Positions 1 through 10,599 of a stretch of DNA of 64,000 nt are shown here, piece by piece. How positions within the stretch are numbered: position 1 is the stretch's first letter; every line of letters begins with the position of its first letter. The notes beneath the pieces are model-generated. The model searched no databases and was not told where the DNA came from. It saw only the letters and a program-made list of their open reading frames with translations. A program made the translations under genes and the position numbers. The stretch covers positions 432,001-496,000 of the forward strand of contig NZ_FXAK01000001.1 in assembly GCF_900177515.1 (NCBI RefSeq), read 5' to 3'. The DNA comes from Azospirillum oryzae (GTDB taxonomy: Bacteria; Pseudomonadota; Alphaproteobacteria; Azospirillales; Azospirillaceae).

Positions 1-2390
1 AACCACGGCACGAACACCACGCCGCGCGGCGGCTTGTTGCGCCCGCGCGTCTCCACCCGCGTCAGCATTTCGCCGCGGCGGGAGACCACCTTCACCTCCG
101 ATCCGCGGCGCAAGCCCCGCGCCTTGGCATCGTCGGGATGCATGAAGACCAGGGCCATCGGCATCGCCTTGTACAGCTCCGGCACCCGCATGGTCATCGA
201 CCCGCTGTGCCAATGCTCCAGCACGCGCCCCGTCACCAGCCACAGGTCGAAGTCATGGTCGGGCGCCTCCGCCGGCGGCTCGTAGGGGAAGGCGAAGACG
301 TTGGCCTTGCCGTCCGGGTTGCCGTAGAACCGCACGTCCTCGCCCGTCTTCACGAAGGGGTCGTAGCCCTCGCGGTAGCGCCAGCGCGTCTCCTTGCCGT
401 CCACCACCGGCCAGCGCAGGCCGCGCACCTGATGATAGGTGTCGAAGGGCGCCAGATCATGGCCGTGCCCGCGCCCGAAATCGGCATACTCCTCGAACAA
501 CCCCTTCTGGACGTAGAAGCCGAAATGCTTGGCTTCGTCGTTGGCATAGTCCTGATCGACGTCCGACAGCGGAAAGCGGTCGACGGTGCCGTTGCGGTAC
601 AGCACGTCGAACAGCGTCTTGCCGCGATAGGACGGGTTGGCGTCCAGCACCGCCGCCGGCCACACCTCGTCGGTGGTGAAGCGCTTGGAGAACTCCATCA
701 GCTGCCACAGATCCGACCGCGCCTCCCCCGGTGCAGTGACCAGCTGGTGCCAGAAATGGGTGCGGCGTTCGGCGTTGCCGTAGGCGCCTTCCTTCTCCAC
801 CCACATCGCCGCCGGCAGGATCAGGTCGGCGGCGGACGCGGTGACGGTGGGGTAGGCGTCCGACACCACGATGAAATTGTCCGGGTTGCGGTAACCGGGA
901 TAGGTCTCGTTGGCGCTGTTCGGTGCCGCCTGCAGGTTGTTGTTCACCATGATCCAGTAGGCGTTCAGCTTGCCGTCCTTCAGCATCCGGTCCATCAGCA
1001 CGGCGTGATAGCCGATCTTGCCCGGCAGCAGGTCCTTCGGCAGCTTCCACGCCTCCTCCGCATGGGCACGGTGGGTCGGGTTGGTGACCTGCATGTCGGC
1101 AGGCAGCCGGTGGGCGAAGGTCCCGACCTCGCGCGCGGTGCCGCAGGCCGACGGCTGCCCGGTCAGCGAGAAAGGACCGTTCCCCGGCTGGGAGATTTTC
1201 CCGGTCAGCAGATGGATGTTGTAGACCATGTGGTTGGCCCAGACGCCGCGGACATGCTGGTTGAACCCCATGGTCCACAGCGACATGACCTTGGTCTTCG
1301 GGTCGGCATACAGTTCCGCCAACGCGGTCAGCCGCTCCTTCGGCACTCCCGTCAGCTCCGCCGTGTAATCCGCCGTGTAGGTGCTGACGAACTTGGCGAA
1401 GGCGTCGAAATCGATGGGCTTGGAATCGGTCGGGTCCTTGGCGTTGGCCGCCCGCACCTCCAGCACATTCTCCGGCCGCAGCCCATAGCCGATGTCCTTC
1501 TGGCCGAGCCGGAAGTTGCAGTGCTTTTCGACGAACTCCCTGTTCACCCGGTTGGTCTGGATGATGTGGTTGGCGATGAAGTTCAGGATCGCCAGATCGG
1601 TCCCCGGCGTGAAGATCATCGGGATGTCGGCCAGCTCGAAGCTGCGATGCTCGAAGGTCGACAGCACCGCCACTTTGACATGCTGGTGCGCCAGCCGGCG
1701 GTCGGTGACGCGGGTCCACAGGATGGGGTGCATCTCCGCCATGTTGGAGCCCCAGAGGACGAAGGCGTCGGCATTCTCGAAATCGTCGTAGCAGCCCATC
1801 GGCTCGTCCATGCCGAAGGTGCGGATGAAGGCGACGGCGGCCGACGCCATGCAGTGGCGGGCGTTGGGGTCAAGGTTGTTGGTGCGGAAGCCGGCGCGCA
1901 TCAGCTTCGTCGCGGCATAGCCCTCCCAGATCGTCCATTGCCCGGAGCCGAACATGCCGACCGCCTCCGGCCCCTTCTCCTTCAGCACCCGCTTCCACTG
2001 GCGGGCCATCTCGTCGAAGGCGCGGTCCCACGACACCGGCTGGAACTCGCCCTCCTTATGATATTGCCCGTCGCGCATGCGCAGCAGCGGCTGGGTCAGC
2101 CGGTCCTCGCCATACATGATCTTCGACAGGAAATAGCCCTTCACGCAGTTCAGGCCGCGGTTCACCTCCGCCTGCATGTCGCCGTGGGTGGCGACGACGC
2201 GGTTGTCCTTAGTCGCGACCATCACGCCGCATCCGGTGCCGCAGAACCGGCAGGGCGCCTTCGACCATTTCAGCGCGGTGTCCTCGCCCGCCACCAGCGA
2301 GCTTTGTGCGGCGGCCGGCAGGCTGATGCCCCCGGCGGCGGCAGCGGCGGCCACCGCCTGGGCCTTGATGAAGTCGCGACGGTCCAACAT
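1..2390 (-). CDS. napA: Periplasmic nitrate reductase catalytic subunit NapA (partial, 3' end beyond window)
   Basis: Mo-bis-MGD and [4Fe-4S] subunit that reduces nitrate to nitrite in the periplasm. About 796 codons are visible and the frame is still open at position 1; the family is near 830 residues, so only a short C-terminal piece is missing. It starts [12 protein letters not shown], a twin-arginine signal followed by an Ala-rich stretch. The cluster motif CRFCGTGC is followed by a fourth Cys in GLNCVKGYF. The ATG at 2390 follows a purine-rich AAGAAGGGGG ribosome site. It is the last visible gene of napEFDA; napB and napC would be expected further left, but that is inference. Confidence 0.97.
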   Translation of the reverse strand, partial: MLDRRDFIKAQAVAAAAAAGGISLPAAAQSSLVAGEDTALKWSKAPCRFCGTGCGVMVATKDNRVVATHGDMQAEVNRGLNCVKGYFLSKIMYGEDRLTQPLLRMRDGQYHKEGEFQPVSWDRAFDEMARQWKRVLKEKGPEAVGMFGSGQWTIWEGYAATKLMRAGFRTNNLDPNARHCMASAAVAFIRTFGMDEPMGCYDDFENADAFVLWGSNMAEMHPILWTRVTDRRLAHQHVKVAVLSTFEHRSFELADIPMIFTPGTDLAILNFIANHIIQTNRVNREFVEKHCNFRLGQKDIGYGLRPENVLEVRAANAKDPTDSKPIDFDAFAKFVSTYTADYTAELTGVPKERLTALAELYADPKTKVMSLWTMGFNQHVRGVWANHMVYNIHLLTGKISQPGNGPFSLTGQPSACGTAREVGTFAHRLPADMQVTNPTHRAHAEEAWKLPKDLLPGKIGYHAVLMDRMLKDGKLNAYWIMVNNNLQAAPNSANETYPGYRNPDNFIVVSDAYPTVTASAADLILPAAMWVEKEGAYGNAERRTHFWHQLVTAPGEARSDLWQLMEFSKRFTTDEVWPAAVLDANPSYRGKTLFDVLYRNGTVDRFPLSDVDQDYANDEAKHFGFYVQKGLFEEYADFGRGHGHDLAPFDTYHQVRGLRWPVVDGKETRWRYREGYDPFVKTGEDVRFYGNPDGKANVFAFPYEPPAEAPDHDFDLWLVTGRVLEHWHSGSMTMRVPELYKAMPMALVFMHPDDAKARGLRRGSEVKVVSRRGEMLTRVETRGRNKPPRGVVFVPW

Positions 2391-2445
2391 GGGCATCCCC
2401 CTTCTTCTTCTGGTGTTCGGATCCGGCTGGCAGGGCAGGGCAGGG

Positions 2446-2757
2446 CTAGCTCCCTTCGGCGGCCTCCACCTCCGTGCGGTCGATGTGCCCCCGGTCGATG
2501 TGGTGAAAGACCATGACGGCGGAGAACACGCCGTCCAGCAGGTGCAGCGCGGTCATGCGGTCGGCGATCCAGCCCTCATGCGGTCCCTCGACGGTGACCA
2601 CCATCTTGCCGGCCTGTTCGATGTGGAGTTCGGTGCCGGGCAGGGTGGCGATGGCGGCGCGCACCATCGCCTGCCGGTCCGGCCGCACATGCAGCAGCAG
2701 CGAGGCGAGATGCCGTTCGGCGCTCGTCCCCAATCCCGTGATGTCATCGAACGGCAT
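2446..2757 (-). CDS. napD: NapD, chaperone for NapA maturation and Tat export
   Basis: Small cytoplasmic chaperone that binds the Tat signal of NapA and holds it back until the cofactor is inserted. The 103-residue product starts MPFDDITG and has the family's ferredoxin-like fold pattern: an N-terminal VRPDR segment, then [16 protein letters not shown] and a VMVFHHID strand near the end. The ATG at 2757 overlaps the end of napF by 14 bp, which suggests translational coupling; napA begins 55 bp downstream. Length and position in napEFDA match the usual NapD. Confidence 0.93.
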   Translation of the reverse strand: MPFDDITGLGTSAERHLASLLLHVRPDRQAMVRAAIATLPGTELHIEQAGKMVVTVEGPHEGWIADRMTALHLLDGVFSAVMVFHHIDRGHIDRTEVEAAEGS

Positions 2758-3289
2758 GGCTTGGGCTCCCGGTCTTGTGAGGGGCGGTCTGGTGGGTGAG
2801 GGTGACGGCGCCGGACGGGCAGGCGGCGACGCAGGCGCCACAGCCGGTGCAGGCCGCCTCGTCGATGCGGGCATGGGCGGCCCCGCCGGCCGCCGGTTGG
2901 AAACGGATCGCCCCTTCCGGGCAGGCGTCCTGGCAGCTCCGGCACACCACCCTCTGCACCGCAAGGCAGGATGGCGAGACGCTCGCCCGCAACGCCCAGG
3001 GCGGCGCCGTCCGGTCGAAGATCGGCTCGGCGCAGGCATCGGCGCAGGCGCCGCAGAAGCTGCATTCCCCGCGCGTGAAATCGACCTCGGGATAGCCGCC
3101 GTCGCCGGGCCGCAGGATCGCCTCGGGACAGGCCGCAGCACAGGCGCCGCAGCGGGTGCAGAGCGCGGTAAAATAATCGGGACGGGACCAGGGGGGGTGG
3201 ATCGGCGCCGGCCCTGCCGCCGGCCGACCGCGCAGGAGGCCCCGCCTTCCCCGGTCTATGGATCGACCATCTAAGCCATCATCGGCCAT
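2744..3289 (-). CDS. napF: Ferredoxin-type protein NapF
   Basis: Cytoplasmic iron-sulfur protein that assists NapA maturation, thought to help load the [4Fe-4S] cluster. The 181-residue protein carries several Cys clusters: CTRCGACAAACP near residue 44, CSFCGACADAC near 76, a looser CRSCQDACP near 116, and CTGCGACVAACP near 146. Together these fit four [4Fe-4S] sites, as in NapF. The gene lies between napE (15 bp upstream) and napD (14 bp overlap). The third site has unusual spacing but keeps four Cys. Confidence 0.93.
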   Translation of the reverse strand: MADDGLDGRSIDRGRRGLLRGRPAAGPAPIHPPWSRPDYFTALCTRCGACAAACPEAILRPGDGGYPEVDFTRGECSFCGACADACAEPIFDRTAPPWALRASVSPSCLAVQRVVCRSCQDACPEGAIRFQPAAGGAAHARIDEAACTGCGACVAACPSGAVTLTHQTAPHKTGSPSHAVR

Positions 3290-3304
3290 GGGACGGTCCC
3301 TCCG

Positions 3305-3532
3305 TCAGACCGGCGGCGGACCGGGCGGACCCAGGATCATCTGCGACATCCAGACGATGAAGCCATAGCCGCCGACCACGGCGATCGACAGCACCGGCCA
3401 GATGAACACCGCCAGCAGCAGGAACATCGCGATCTCGCGCCGGCGGGTGCCTTGGTCAACCGGCGGGCGCGGGTCGGCAGAGGTGGAGGCATCGACATTG
3501 CGGGCTGGGCTGCCTTGCCGGGCTGCGCTCAT
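3305..3532 (-). CDS. napE: NapE, small membrane protein of the nap operon
   Basis: 75-residue protein with one hydrophobic helix (about residues 35-64, from EIAMFLLLAVFIWPVLS to GFIVWMSQM) after a charged, Pro-rich N-terminus. This is the standard layout of NapE, whose exact job is unknown. It is the first gene of napEFDA, transcribed away from nosR. The start at 3532 follows a GGAAGG-like ribosome site. Confidence 0.9.
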   Translation of the reverse strand: MSAARQGSPARNVDASTSADPRPPVDQGTRRREIAMFLLLAVFIWPVLSIAVVGGYGFIVWMSQMILGPPGPPPV

Positions 3533-3851
3533 GGGATGTGGCCTTCCGCTTTATCTCGGGCTGACCGTTCCAACCGCAAATTGCTGGAAACGTCTCGCAG
3601 CAGCCCACTGCCCCTAGGGAGTATGCCATCAGGCGAGTAATTCCCCATCCCCCTCCACTTCTGGGGAGAAAGGAAGCCACACAGCCAGAGAGGGTATTTC
3701 TCGGGCCAAATCACAACCCCAGCCAAAAGTTGTTGATCTGGCGCAATTCGTACGGCGATCCGCCGAACTCTTGACCTTGGTCAAGTCCTTACGCGCTGGC
3801 TGGGTATTTGATCCGCCGGAAACACCGAAGCCAATTGGCAAAAGCCGGAGG
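3533..3851. other. Divergent napE/nosR intergenic region
   Basis: 319-bp region between the divergent napE and nosR starts. It holds the dyad at 3771-3784 (listed separately), a weaker half-match TTGATCTGGCGCAA at 3733-3746, and a short C/G-rich tract near 3645-3670 that resembles a degraded copy of the dispersed inverted repeats seen elsewhere. No further gene is visible. Confidence 0.5.
3771..3784. promoter_or_regulatory. FNR/Dnr-type operator upstream of nosR
   Basis: Perfect dyad TTGACCTTGGTCAA (TTGAC-N4-GTCAA), the spacing and half-sites of Crp/Fnr-family boxes. It lies 68 bp before the preferred nosR start, suitable for activation. Its presence argues against using the in-frame TTG at 3771 as the nosR start. 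The same TTGAC/GTCAA arms recur upstream of ubiT (15998-16011). The window encodes two candidate binders, at 30161-30916 and 55996-56721. Confidence 0.7.
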
Positions 3852-6197
3852 ATGGCCGTCGTGAGGTTCACGCGTTTGCAACGTTGGGTGGGATCGGCAC
3901 TTGTCGCCGTCCTTTTGCTGCTGACCGGCATTGCCGCGGCCGAGGCGGCCGAGAGCGGCCGGCTGCTGCCTTATCTGGCGAAGCTGCAGCCTTCCGATCT
4001 CGTCCCCGGCGCCGACCGCTTCGGCAAGCCCACCCCGAACGCCCCCACCGTCCCCGTCTACAAGGGCGACGCCGTGGTGGGCCACGCCTTTCTGACGTCG
4101 GACTATGTCAACACCACCGGCTATTCGGGCCGGCCGATCGACGTGGTGGTCGGGCTGGCGGCGGACGGCACGGTGACCGGCGCCCGGCTGATGGACCATC
4201 ACGAGCCCATCGTGCTGATCGGCATCCCGCCGGCCCGCATCAACGGCTTCATCAACGGCTATGTCGGCAAGAACGTGCTGCAGCTCGCCAGCCAGAGCGC
4301 CGCCAGCCCGCCGGTCGACATCGTGTCGGGTGCGACGGTGACCGTGATGGTCATCGGCGATTCCATCATCCGCTCCGGCAAGAAGGTGATGCAGTCGCTG
4401 GGGCAGGGCGGGACGGACGCGGAACCGGTCGTGACCAAGGCCATCGACCTGTCGAAGACCGGGGTCGAGGACTGGGCGACCCTGATCGGCGACGGATCGG
4501 TGCGCCGGCTGACCCTGACGGTGGGGGAGGTGAACGCCGCCTTCGAGAAGACCGGCAAGGCGGAGGCCATCGCCCGCGCCGAGGCCGGCAGCCCCGACGA
4601 GACCTTCATCGACCTCTATGCCGCCCTGGTGACCATTCCCACCATCGGCCGCTCGCTGCTGGGCGATGCGGAGTACGAGACCCTGACCAAGCAGCTGAAG
4701 CCGGGCCAGCAGGCGATCCTGGTGGCTGGGCAGGGGCGCTATTCCTTCAAAGGCTCGGGCTATGTCCGCGGCGGCATCTTCGACCGCATCGAACTGGTGC
4801 AGCATGAGGGCTCCGTCCGCTTCCGCGACAAGATGCACAAGCGCCTGGGCAGCGTCGCCGCCGCCGGCGCCCCCGATTTCCCGGAAATCGGCCTGTTCGT
4901 CCTGCCGGAGAATGCGGAGTTCAACCCGGCCGACTCCTGGCGCCTGCAGCTGCTGGTCCAGCGCGCCATCGCGGCGCTCGACAAGGTGTTCGTCACCTTC
5001 GACCTCGGCTACCAGCCGCCCGACAAGTTCCTGAAGACCGAAAAGCCGGCCGCTCCGGCCCCGGCCCCGGCATCGGCCGCCGCACCGGCGTCCGCCCAAT
5101 CCGCCAGCCACAGCGCCGCCATCCAGGCCGCCGGTGCGGCGGAGGCGGAGGAAGCCGCCGAAACGCCGCTGTGGCAGCGCATCTGGCAGAACCGGAAGGT
5201 CGATGTCGCCATCCTGTCCGTCGCCATCCTTCTGCTGACCGGCATCTTCTTCTTCCAGGACCAGCTGACCAAGCGTCCGGCGCTGTATGAGCGGGTGCGG
5301 ACGGCCTATCTGGTCTTCACCCTGGTCTGGCTCGGCTGGTACGCCACGGCCCAGCTGTCGGTTGTCAACGTCCTGACCTTCGCCAACGCGCTGCGCACCG
5401 ATTTCCGCTGGGACTATTTCATGATGGACCCGCTGGTGTTCATCCTGTGGTTCTCGGTGGCGGCGTCGCTGCTGTTCTGGGGCCGGGGCGCCTTCTGCGG
5501 CTGGCTCTGCCCGTTCGGCTCGCTGCAGGAACTGCTGTCGAAGGCGGCGAAGAAGATCGGCATCCGCCAGATCACCGTGCCCTTCGGCCTGCACCAGCGC
5601 CTGTGGCCGATCAAATACATCATCTTCCTGATGCTGTTCGCCCTGTCGCTGCAATCGCTGGGCACCGCGGAGAAGGCGGCGGAGATCGAGCCGTTCAAGA
5701 CCGCCATCATCCTGCATTTCGTCCGCGACTGGTGGTTCGTCGCCTTCGCCGTGGCGCTGCTGGCGGCGGGCCTGTTCATCGAACGCTTCTTCTGCCGCTA
5801 TCTCTGCCCGCTGGGCGCGGCGCTGGCGATCCCCGGCCGGCTGCGGATGTTCGACTGGCTGCGCCGCTACAAGGAATGCGGCAGCCCCTGCCAGCGTTGC
5901 GGCAACGAATGCCCGGTCCAGGCCATCCACCCCGACGGCTCGATCAACCCCAACGAATGCATCCAGTGCCTGCACTGCCAGATGCTCTACCACCACGACC
6001 ACAAATGCCCGGTCATGATCCAGAAGCGGCAGAAGCGCGAGAAGTGGCAGGCCGCCGAGGCCCGGCTGGCGGCGGAAAAGGAAGCCGCGGCCGCGGCTGC
6101 GGCCCAGCCCGCCCCCGCAGGCGCCGCCTCCCGCAGCACGGTGTCCACCGCCGATCCGGCCACCGGCCGGCTGACGATCCGGCCGCACCAGTCCTGA
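3852..6197 (+). CDS. nosR: NosR, polyferredoxin/flavoprotein for N2O reductase expression and electron supply
   Basis: Membrane flavoprotein needed for nosZ expression and for electron delivery to NosZ. The 781-residue product starts with a signal/membrane helix (VGSALVAVLLLLTGIAAA). A periplasmic FMN-binding domain follows, with the covalent flavin motif SGAT near residue 160, then an Ala/Pro-rich linker, several membrane helices, the cytoplasmic CGWLCPFG and CRYLCPLG motifs, and two ferredoxin motifs (CQRCGNECP, CIQCLHCQ). The C-terminal tail is Lys/Ala rich. The ATG at 3852 touches GGAGG directly; GTG at 3861 would have better spacing and is a possible alternative. First gene of the nos operon. 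Confidence 0.96.
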   Translation: MAVVRFTRLQRWVGSALVAVLLLLTGIAAAEAAESGRLLPYLAKLQPSDLVPGADRFGKPTPNAPTVPVYKGDAVVGHAFLTSDYVNTTGYSGRPIDVVVGLAADGTVTGARLMDHHEPIVLIGIPPARINGFINGYVGKNVLQLASQSAASPPVDIVSGATVTVMVIGDSIIRSGKKVMQSLGQGGTDAEPVVTKAIDLSKTGVEDWATLIGDGSVRRLTLTVGEVNAAFEKTGKAEAIARAEAGSPDETFIDLYAALVTIPTIGRSLLGDAEYETLTKQLKPGQQAILVAGQGRYSFKGSGYVRGGIFDRIELVQHEGSVRFRDKMHKRLGSVAAAGAPDFPEIGLFVLPENAEFNPADSWRLQLLVQRAIAALDKVFVTFDLGYQPPDKFLKTEKPAAPAPAPASAAAPASAQSASHSAAIQAAGAAEAEEAAETPLWQRIWQNRKVDVAILSVAILLLTGIFFFQDQLTKRPALYERVRTAYLVFTLVWLGWYATAQLSVVNVLTFANALRTDFRWDYFMMDPLVFILWFSVAASLLFWGRGAFCGWLCPFGSLQELLSKAAKKIGIRQITVPFGLHQRLWPIKYIIFLMLFALSLQSLGTAEKAAEIEPFKTAIILHFVRDWWFVAFAVALLAAGLFIERFFCRYLCPLGAALAIPGRLRMFDWLRRYKECGSPCQRCGNECPVQAIHPDGSINPNECIQCLHCQMLYHHDHKCPVMIQKRQKREKWQAAEARLAAEKEAAAAAAAQPAPAGAASRSTVSTADPATGRLTIRPHQS

Positions 6198-6223
6198 CCG
6201 CCATCCCCTCATCCCCATAACGG

Positions 6224-6242
6224 GACCCGGTCGCAACGGGTC
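6224..6242 (+). other. Possible stem-loop between nosR and nosZ
   Basis: GACCCG and CGGGTC form a 6-bp stem with a 7-nt loop just before the nosZ ribosome site. There is no U-tract, so it is not a clear terminator. It could act as an RNA processing or stability element that sets nosZ levels apart from nosR; this is inference. Confidence 0.25.
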
Positions 6243-6283
6243 TCATGACAACCCCAAAAGCGGGGTCAGCGAAGGAGCAGACT

Positions 6284-8233
6284 ATGTCGAGTGAGACCAA
6301 CAACACGGCAGGCGTCAACCGCCGTGCTCTACTGGGCGGAACGGCGAAGGCCGCGGCGCTTGCCGGGCTGACCGGCGCGGTCGGCGGTGCGACCGCTGGC
6401 GGCATCGCGGGCAGCGCCCTGTTCGGTGCCACCGAAGCCCTGGCGGCCAACGCCCAGGCCGGCCACCTCAACGCCGAGGTGAAGCCGGGCGATCTCGACG
6501 AATATTACGCCTTCCATTCCGGCGGGCATTCGGGCGAAGTCCGCATCCTCGGCCTGCCGTCGATGCGCGAACTGATGCGCATTCCGGTGTTCAACCGCTG
6601 CTCCGCCACCGGCTGGGGCATGACCAACGAAAGCCGGAAGATCCTGACCGAGCACATGCTCCCGGAAACCAAGAAGTTCCTGGAGACGCGCGGCGGCATC
6701 TATCTGAACGGCGACGCCCACCACCCGCACATGTCCTTCACCGACGGCACCTATGACGGCCGTTACATCTTCATCAACGACAAGGCCAATACCCGTGTCG
6801 CGCGCATCCGCTGCGACATCATGAAGACCGACACCATCATCGAGATCCCGAACGCCGCCGCCATCCACGGTCTGCGTCCGCAGCGCTACCCGCGCACCGG
6901 CTATGTCTTCGCCAACGGCGAACAGCGCGTGCCGACCCCGAATGATGGCCGCGACCTGACCAACACGAAGGCCTACAAGTCGCACTTCACCGCCATCGAC
7001 GGCGACACGATGAAGATCGCGTGGCAGGTCTGGGTCGACGGCAACCTCGACAACACCGACGCCGACTATCAGGGCAAATACGCCTTCTCCACCTGCTACG
7101 ACTCCGAAGAGGGCGTCACGGCGGCGGAGATGACCAGCGCCGAGCAGGATTGGGTCGTCGTCTTCAACCTGAAGCGCATCGACGAGGCGGTGAAGTCCGG
7201 CAAGATCCCGTTGGTGAACGGCGTGCCGGTGGTCGACGGCCGCCACGGCAGCGCCTTCACCCGCTACATCCCGGTGCCCGCCAACCCGCACGGCATCAAC
7301 GCCGCTCCGGACGGCATCCACGTCACCGTGAACGGCAAGCTGTCGCCGACCGTCACCGTGTTCGACGTGCGCCTGCTGGATGATCTGTTCGACGACAAGA
7401 TCAAGCCGCGCGACGTCGTCGTCGCCGAGCCGCAGCTGGGCCTCGGGCCTCTCCACACCGCCTATGACGGCCGCGGCAACGCCTACACCACCCTGTTCCT
7501 CGACAGCCAGCTGGTGAAGTGGAACATCGACAAGGCGCGGCGTGCCTACAAGGGCGAGAAGGTCGACCCGATCGTCCAGAAGCTGGACGTCCAGTATCAG
7601 CCCGGCCACAACCACACCTCCATGGGCGAGACCAAGGAGGCCGATGGCAAGTGGCTGGTGTCGCTGAACAAGTTCTCCAAGGACCGCTTCCTCAACGTCG
7701 GCCCGCTGAAGCCGGAGAACGACCAGCTGATCGACATCTCCGGCGACGAGATGAAGCTGGTGCATGACGGCCCCACCTTCGCCGAGCCGCACGACACGCT
7801 GATCGTCCACCGCTCCAAGGTGAACCCGCGCTCGGTCTATGACCGCAACGACCCGATGTGGGAAGAGGCGCGCCAGCAGGCCAAGAAGGACGGCGTAGTG
7901 CTGGAGGATGACACCAAGGTCATCCGCGACGGCAAGAAGGTCCGCGTCTACATGTGGCAGCGTGCCCCGGCCTTCGGGCTGGAGGAGTTCACGGTCAAGC
8001 AGGGTGACGAGGTGACCGTCTATGTGACCAACATGGACGACATCGACGACCTGACCCACGGCTTCAGCATCACCAACTACGGCGTCTGCATGGAAGTCGG
8101 CCCGCAGGCGACCGCCTCGGTCACCTTCACCGCCGACCGTCCGGGCGTGCACTGGTACTATTGCCAGTGGTTCTGCCATGCTCTGCACATGGAAATGGCC
8201 GGCCGCATGATCGTCGAGCCGTCCTCCACCTGA
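6284..8233 (+). CDS. nosZ: Nitrous-oxide reductase NosZ (clade I, Tat-exported)
   Basis: Periplasmic copper enzyme reducing N2O to N2. The 649-residue protein begins with a long twin-arginine signal ([17 protein letters not shown]), the mark of clade I NosZ. The beta-propeller domain shows His-rich CuZ ligand segments such as [11 protein letters not shown] and [10 protein letters not shown]. The C-terminal cupredoxin domain has the CuA site: His in DDLTHGFS, then [12 protein letters not shown]. The start at 6284 follows AAGGAGCAG; an in-frame start at 6245 lacks such a site. The gene sits directly after nosR and before nosD. Confidence 0.98.
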   Translation: MSSETNNTAGVNRRALLGGTAKAAALAGLTGAVGGATAGGIAGSALFGATEALAANAQAGHLNAEVKPGDLDEYYAFHSGGHSGEVRILGLPSMRELMRIPVFNRCSATGWGMTNESRKILTEHMLPETKKFLETRGGIYLNGDAHHPHMSFTDGTYDGRYIFINDKANTRVARIRCDIMKTDTIIEIPNAAAIHGLRPQRYPRTGYVFANGEQRVPTPNDGRDLTNTKAYKSHFTAIDGDTMKIAWQVWVDGNLDNTDADYQGKYAFSTCYDSEEGVTAAEMTSAEQDWVVVFNLKRIDEAVKSGKIPLVNGVPVVDGRHGSAFTRYIPVPANPHGINAAPDGIHVTVNGKLSPTVTVFDVRLLDDLFDDKIKPRDVVVAEPQLGLGPLHTAYDGRGNAYTTLFLDSQLVKWNIDKARRAYKGEKVDPIVQKLDVQYQPGHNHTSMGETKEADGKWLVSLNKFSKDRFLNVGPLKPENDQLIDISGDEMKLVHDGPTFAEPHDTLIVHRSKVNPRSVYDRNDPMWEEARQQAKKDGVVLEDDTKVIRDGKKVRVYMWQRAPAFGLEEFTVKQGDEVTVYVTNMDDIDDLTHGFSITNYGVCMEVGPQATASVTFTADRPGVHWYYCQWFCHALHMEMAGRMIVEPSST

Positions 8234-8311
8234 CCCGCGACGCTCCACCCGCCTCCACCCCTCCAGGGGCGGGGGCGGGCGGGGCACTCGTCACAGTTCC
8301 GAGAGCACCCC

Positions 8312-9676
8312 ATGCGTCACCGCCTCTCCATCCTGCTCGGTGTCACACTTGCCCTGGTGACGGAACCGCTGGCCGCCGCCACGGTGACGGTGGCACCGGG
8401 CAGTTTGCAGGCGGCGCTGGCCTCGGCGGCTCCGGGGGATACGCTGGTGCTGGCCACCGGCGTTCATCCCGGGCCGCTGACGGTCCGCACCCCGGTCACC
8501 CTGACCGGCGAACCGGGCGCCGTCATCGACGGCAACGGCAAGGACAGCACGCTCACCGTGCTCGCTCCCGACGTCACCGTGCGGAACCTCGAGATCCGCA
8601 ATTCCGGCCTCAGCCTGATCGACCAGAATTCCGGCATCTTCCTCGGCAAGGAGGCGCGCGGCGCCGTGGTCGAGGACAACCGGCTGCGCGACAACCTGAT
8701 CGGCGTCTATATCTGGGGCGCCGCCGACAGCCTGATCCGCCGCAACGACATCGTCGGCCGCACCGACCTGCGCGTGTCGGAACGCGGCAACGGCATCCAG
8801 CTGTGGAACGCGCCGGGCACCCGCGTGCTCGACAACAGCGTGCGCGAGGGACGCGACGGGCTGTTCACCACCTCGTCCCGCAAGAACATCTTCTCCGGCA
8901 ACCGGTTCGAGCGTGTCCGGTTCGCCGTCCATTACATGTACACGAACGATTCCGAGCTGACCGACAACGTCTCCATCGGGAACAATGTCGGCTATGCGGT
9001 GATGTTCTCCAACAACCTGCTGATCCGCAACAACCGCTCCAAGGCCGACCGCGAACATGGGCTGATGCTGAACAGCGCCAACGGCTCGCGCATCGAAGGC
9101 AACGTGATCGAAGGCAGCTTCGCCGGCGCGGTCTCCGACAGCGGCGAGGCGCTGCCCGACAACGACATCCCCCGCGACAGCGAGGCGATGAGCGACCGTC
9201 TGCGCAGCGGCACCTGGAAATGCGTCTTCATCTACAACGCCAACAAGAACCGCTTCACCGGCAACCGGTTCGAGGGCTGCGAGATCGGCGTCCATTTCAC
9301 CGCCGGGTCGGAACGCAACAGCCTGACCGGCAACGCCTTCATCGGCAACCGCACCCAGGTCAAATATGTCGGCACCCGTTATCTCGACTGGTCGGAGAAT
9401 GGGCGCGGCAACTACTGGTCCGACAATGCGGCCTTCGACCTGAACGGCGACGGCATCTCCGACGAGCCCTATCGCCCCAACGACGTGGTCGACCGGGTGA
9501 TGTGGGAATATCCGGCGGCCAAGCTGCTGATGAACAGCCCCGGCGTCCAGGTGATCCGCTGGGCGCAGAAGCAGTTCCCAGCCCTGCATCCCGGCGGCGT
9601 GATCGACAGCGCCCCGCTGATGGCGCCTCCTCCAATGCCAAGTTCCGTCCAGACTGCCGAAAGGAAACAGCCATGA
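8312..9676 (+). CDS. nosD: NosD, periplasmic copper-site maturation protein
   Basis: Periplasmic right-handed beta-helix protein that works with the NosFY transporter to build the sulfide-bridged CuZ site of NosZ. The 454-residue protein has a signal peptide ending around PLAAATVTV and many short repeats of the type N-x-I/L-x-x-N (IEDN-like turns) between about residues 80 and 330, typical of CASH/parallel beta-helix folds. It ends in an ATGA overlap with nosF. Confidence 0.95.
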   Translation: MRHRLSILLGVTLALVTEPLAAATVTVAPGSLQAALASAAPGDTLVLATGVHPGPLTVRTPVTLTGEPGAVIDGNGKDSTLTVLAPDVTVRNLEIRNSGLSLIDQNSGIFLGKEARGAVVEDNRLRDNLIGVYIWGAADSLIRRNDIVGRTDLRVSERGNGIQLWNAPGTRVLDNSVREGRDGLFTTSSRKNIFSGNRFERVRFAVHYMYTNDSELTDNVSIGNNVGYAVMFSNNLLIRNNRSKADREHGLMLNSANGSRIEGNVIEGSFAGAVSDSGEALPDNDIPRDSEAMSDRLRSGTWKCVFIYNANKNRFTGNRFEGCEIGVHFTAGSERNSLTGNAFIGNRTQVKYVGTRYLDWSENGRGNYWSDNAAFDLNGDGISDEPYRPNDVVDRVMWEYPAAKLLMNSPGVQVIRWAQKQFPALHPGGVIDSAPLMAPPPMPSSVQTAERKQP

Positions 9677-10599
9677 CCGACTTCACCGCAGAGGTGCAGG
9701 GCGTCACCAAGCGCTATGGCGAGACCGAGGCGGTGCGCGGCGTGGACCTGACGCTGGCGCCCGGCGAATGCGTGGCGATGGTCGGCCACAATGGCGCCGG
9801 CAAAAGCTCCCTCATCAAGCTGATGCTCGGCCTGACCACCCCGACGGAGGGGCGCATCCGCGTGCTGGGCGGCGACCCGGCCAGCGCCGCCTGCTCCCAC
9901 ATCCGCCGCCAAATCGGCTTCCTGCCGGAAAACGTCGCCTTCCACCCCAACATGACCGGGCGGGAGACGCTGGACTTCTACGCCCGGCTGAAGGGCGCCC
10001 CGCGCCGCGGCAACGACGCCCTGTTCGAGAAGGTCGGGCTGGAACCCGCCGCGATCAAGCGCCGCGTCTCCACCTATTCCAAGGGCATGCGCCAGCGTCT
10101 GGCCCTGGCCCAGTCCCTGCTCGGCGGCCCGAAGCTGCTGTTCCTCGACGAACCGACCACCGGCCTCGACCCGGCCTTGCGCCAGAGCTTCTACGCCATC
10201 GTCGCCGAACTGCGCGACCAGGGCACCACGATCCTGCTGTGCAGCCACGCCCTGACCGAGTTGGAAGGGCAGGCCGACCGCGTCGTGGTGATGAACCGCG
10301 GCCGCAAGGTCGCCGACGGCTCGCTCGCCACCCTGCGCAGCCTCGCCCAGCTTCCGGTGCGCATCCGCCTGACCCTGCCGACCGACGACATCGACGCACT
10401 CGCGGCCAGGGTGGGGGAGGGCGCCGCCCTGACCCGTCTGGCCGGCGGCGTGGTCGAACTGGCCTGCGCCAACGACGACAAGGTCGGTCTGGTCCGCCGC
10501 ATCACCTGCGACGGTCCCACGGTCGCCGACATCGAAATCGTCCAGCCCAGCCTTGACGAGATGTACGCCCATTTCCTGCGCCGGGAGGCCGCCGAATGA
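9673..10599 (+). CDS. nosF: NosF, ABC transporter ATPase for NosZ maturation
   Basis: 308-residue ATPase that powers the NosFY exporter, thought to supply sulfur for the CuZ centre. It has Walker [10 protein letters not shown], signature YSKGMRQRLALAQS, Walker B LLFLDEP and a switch His in CSHALTE. The start ATG at 9673 overlaps the nosD stop, and the stop overlaps nosY, so nosDFY are translationally coupled. Confidence 0.96.
   Translation: MTDFTAEVQGVTKRYGETEAVRGVDLTLAPGECVAMVGHNGAGKSSLIKLMLGLTTPTEGRIRVLGGDPASAACSHIRRQIGFLPENVAFHPNMTGRETLDFYARLKGAPRRGNDALFEKVGLEPAAIKRRVSTYSKGMRQRLALAQSLLGGPKLLFLDEPTTGLDPALRQSFYAIVAELRDQGTTILLCSHALTELEGQADRVVVMNRGRKVADGSLATLRSLAQLPVRIRLTLPTDDIDALAARVGEGAALTRLAGGVVELACANDDKVGLVRRITCDGPTVADIEIVQPSLDEMYAHFLRREAAE

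Noticed and set aside
138..2516. 792-codon open frame on the plus strand opposite napA
   Set aside because: It is the antisense of a well-supported napA with signal, cluster and family segments. His/Arg/Val-rich low-complexity composition is typical of antisense frames in GC-rich DNA.
3733..3746. Second Fnr-type box (TTGATCTGGCGCAA) for napE
   Set aside because: The right half-site CGCAA does not match ATCAA, so the support is too weak to list as a site.
3771..3851. Upstream TTG start for nosR
   Set aside because: It would put a regulatory dyad inside the coding region and add 27 residues before the signal peptide without a ribosome site.
3789..6236. 815-codon open frame on the minus strand opposite nosR
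   Set aside because: Composition is repetitive Arg/Gln/Asp-rich with no domain; it mirrors the nosR coding sequence.
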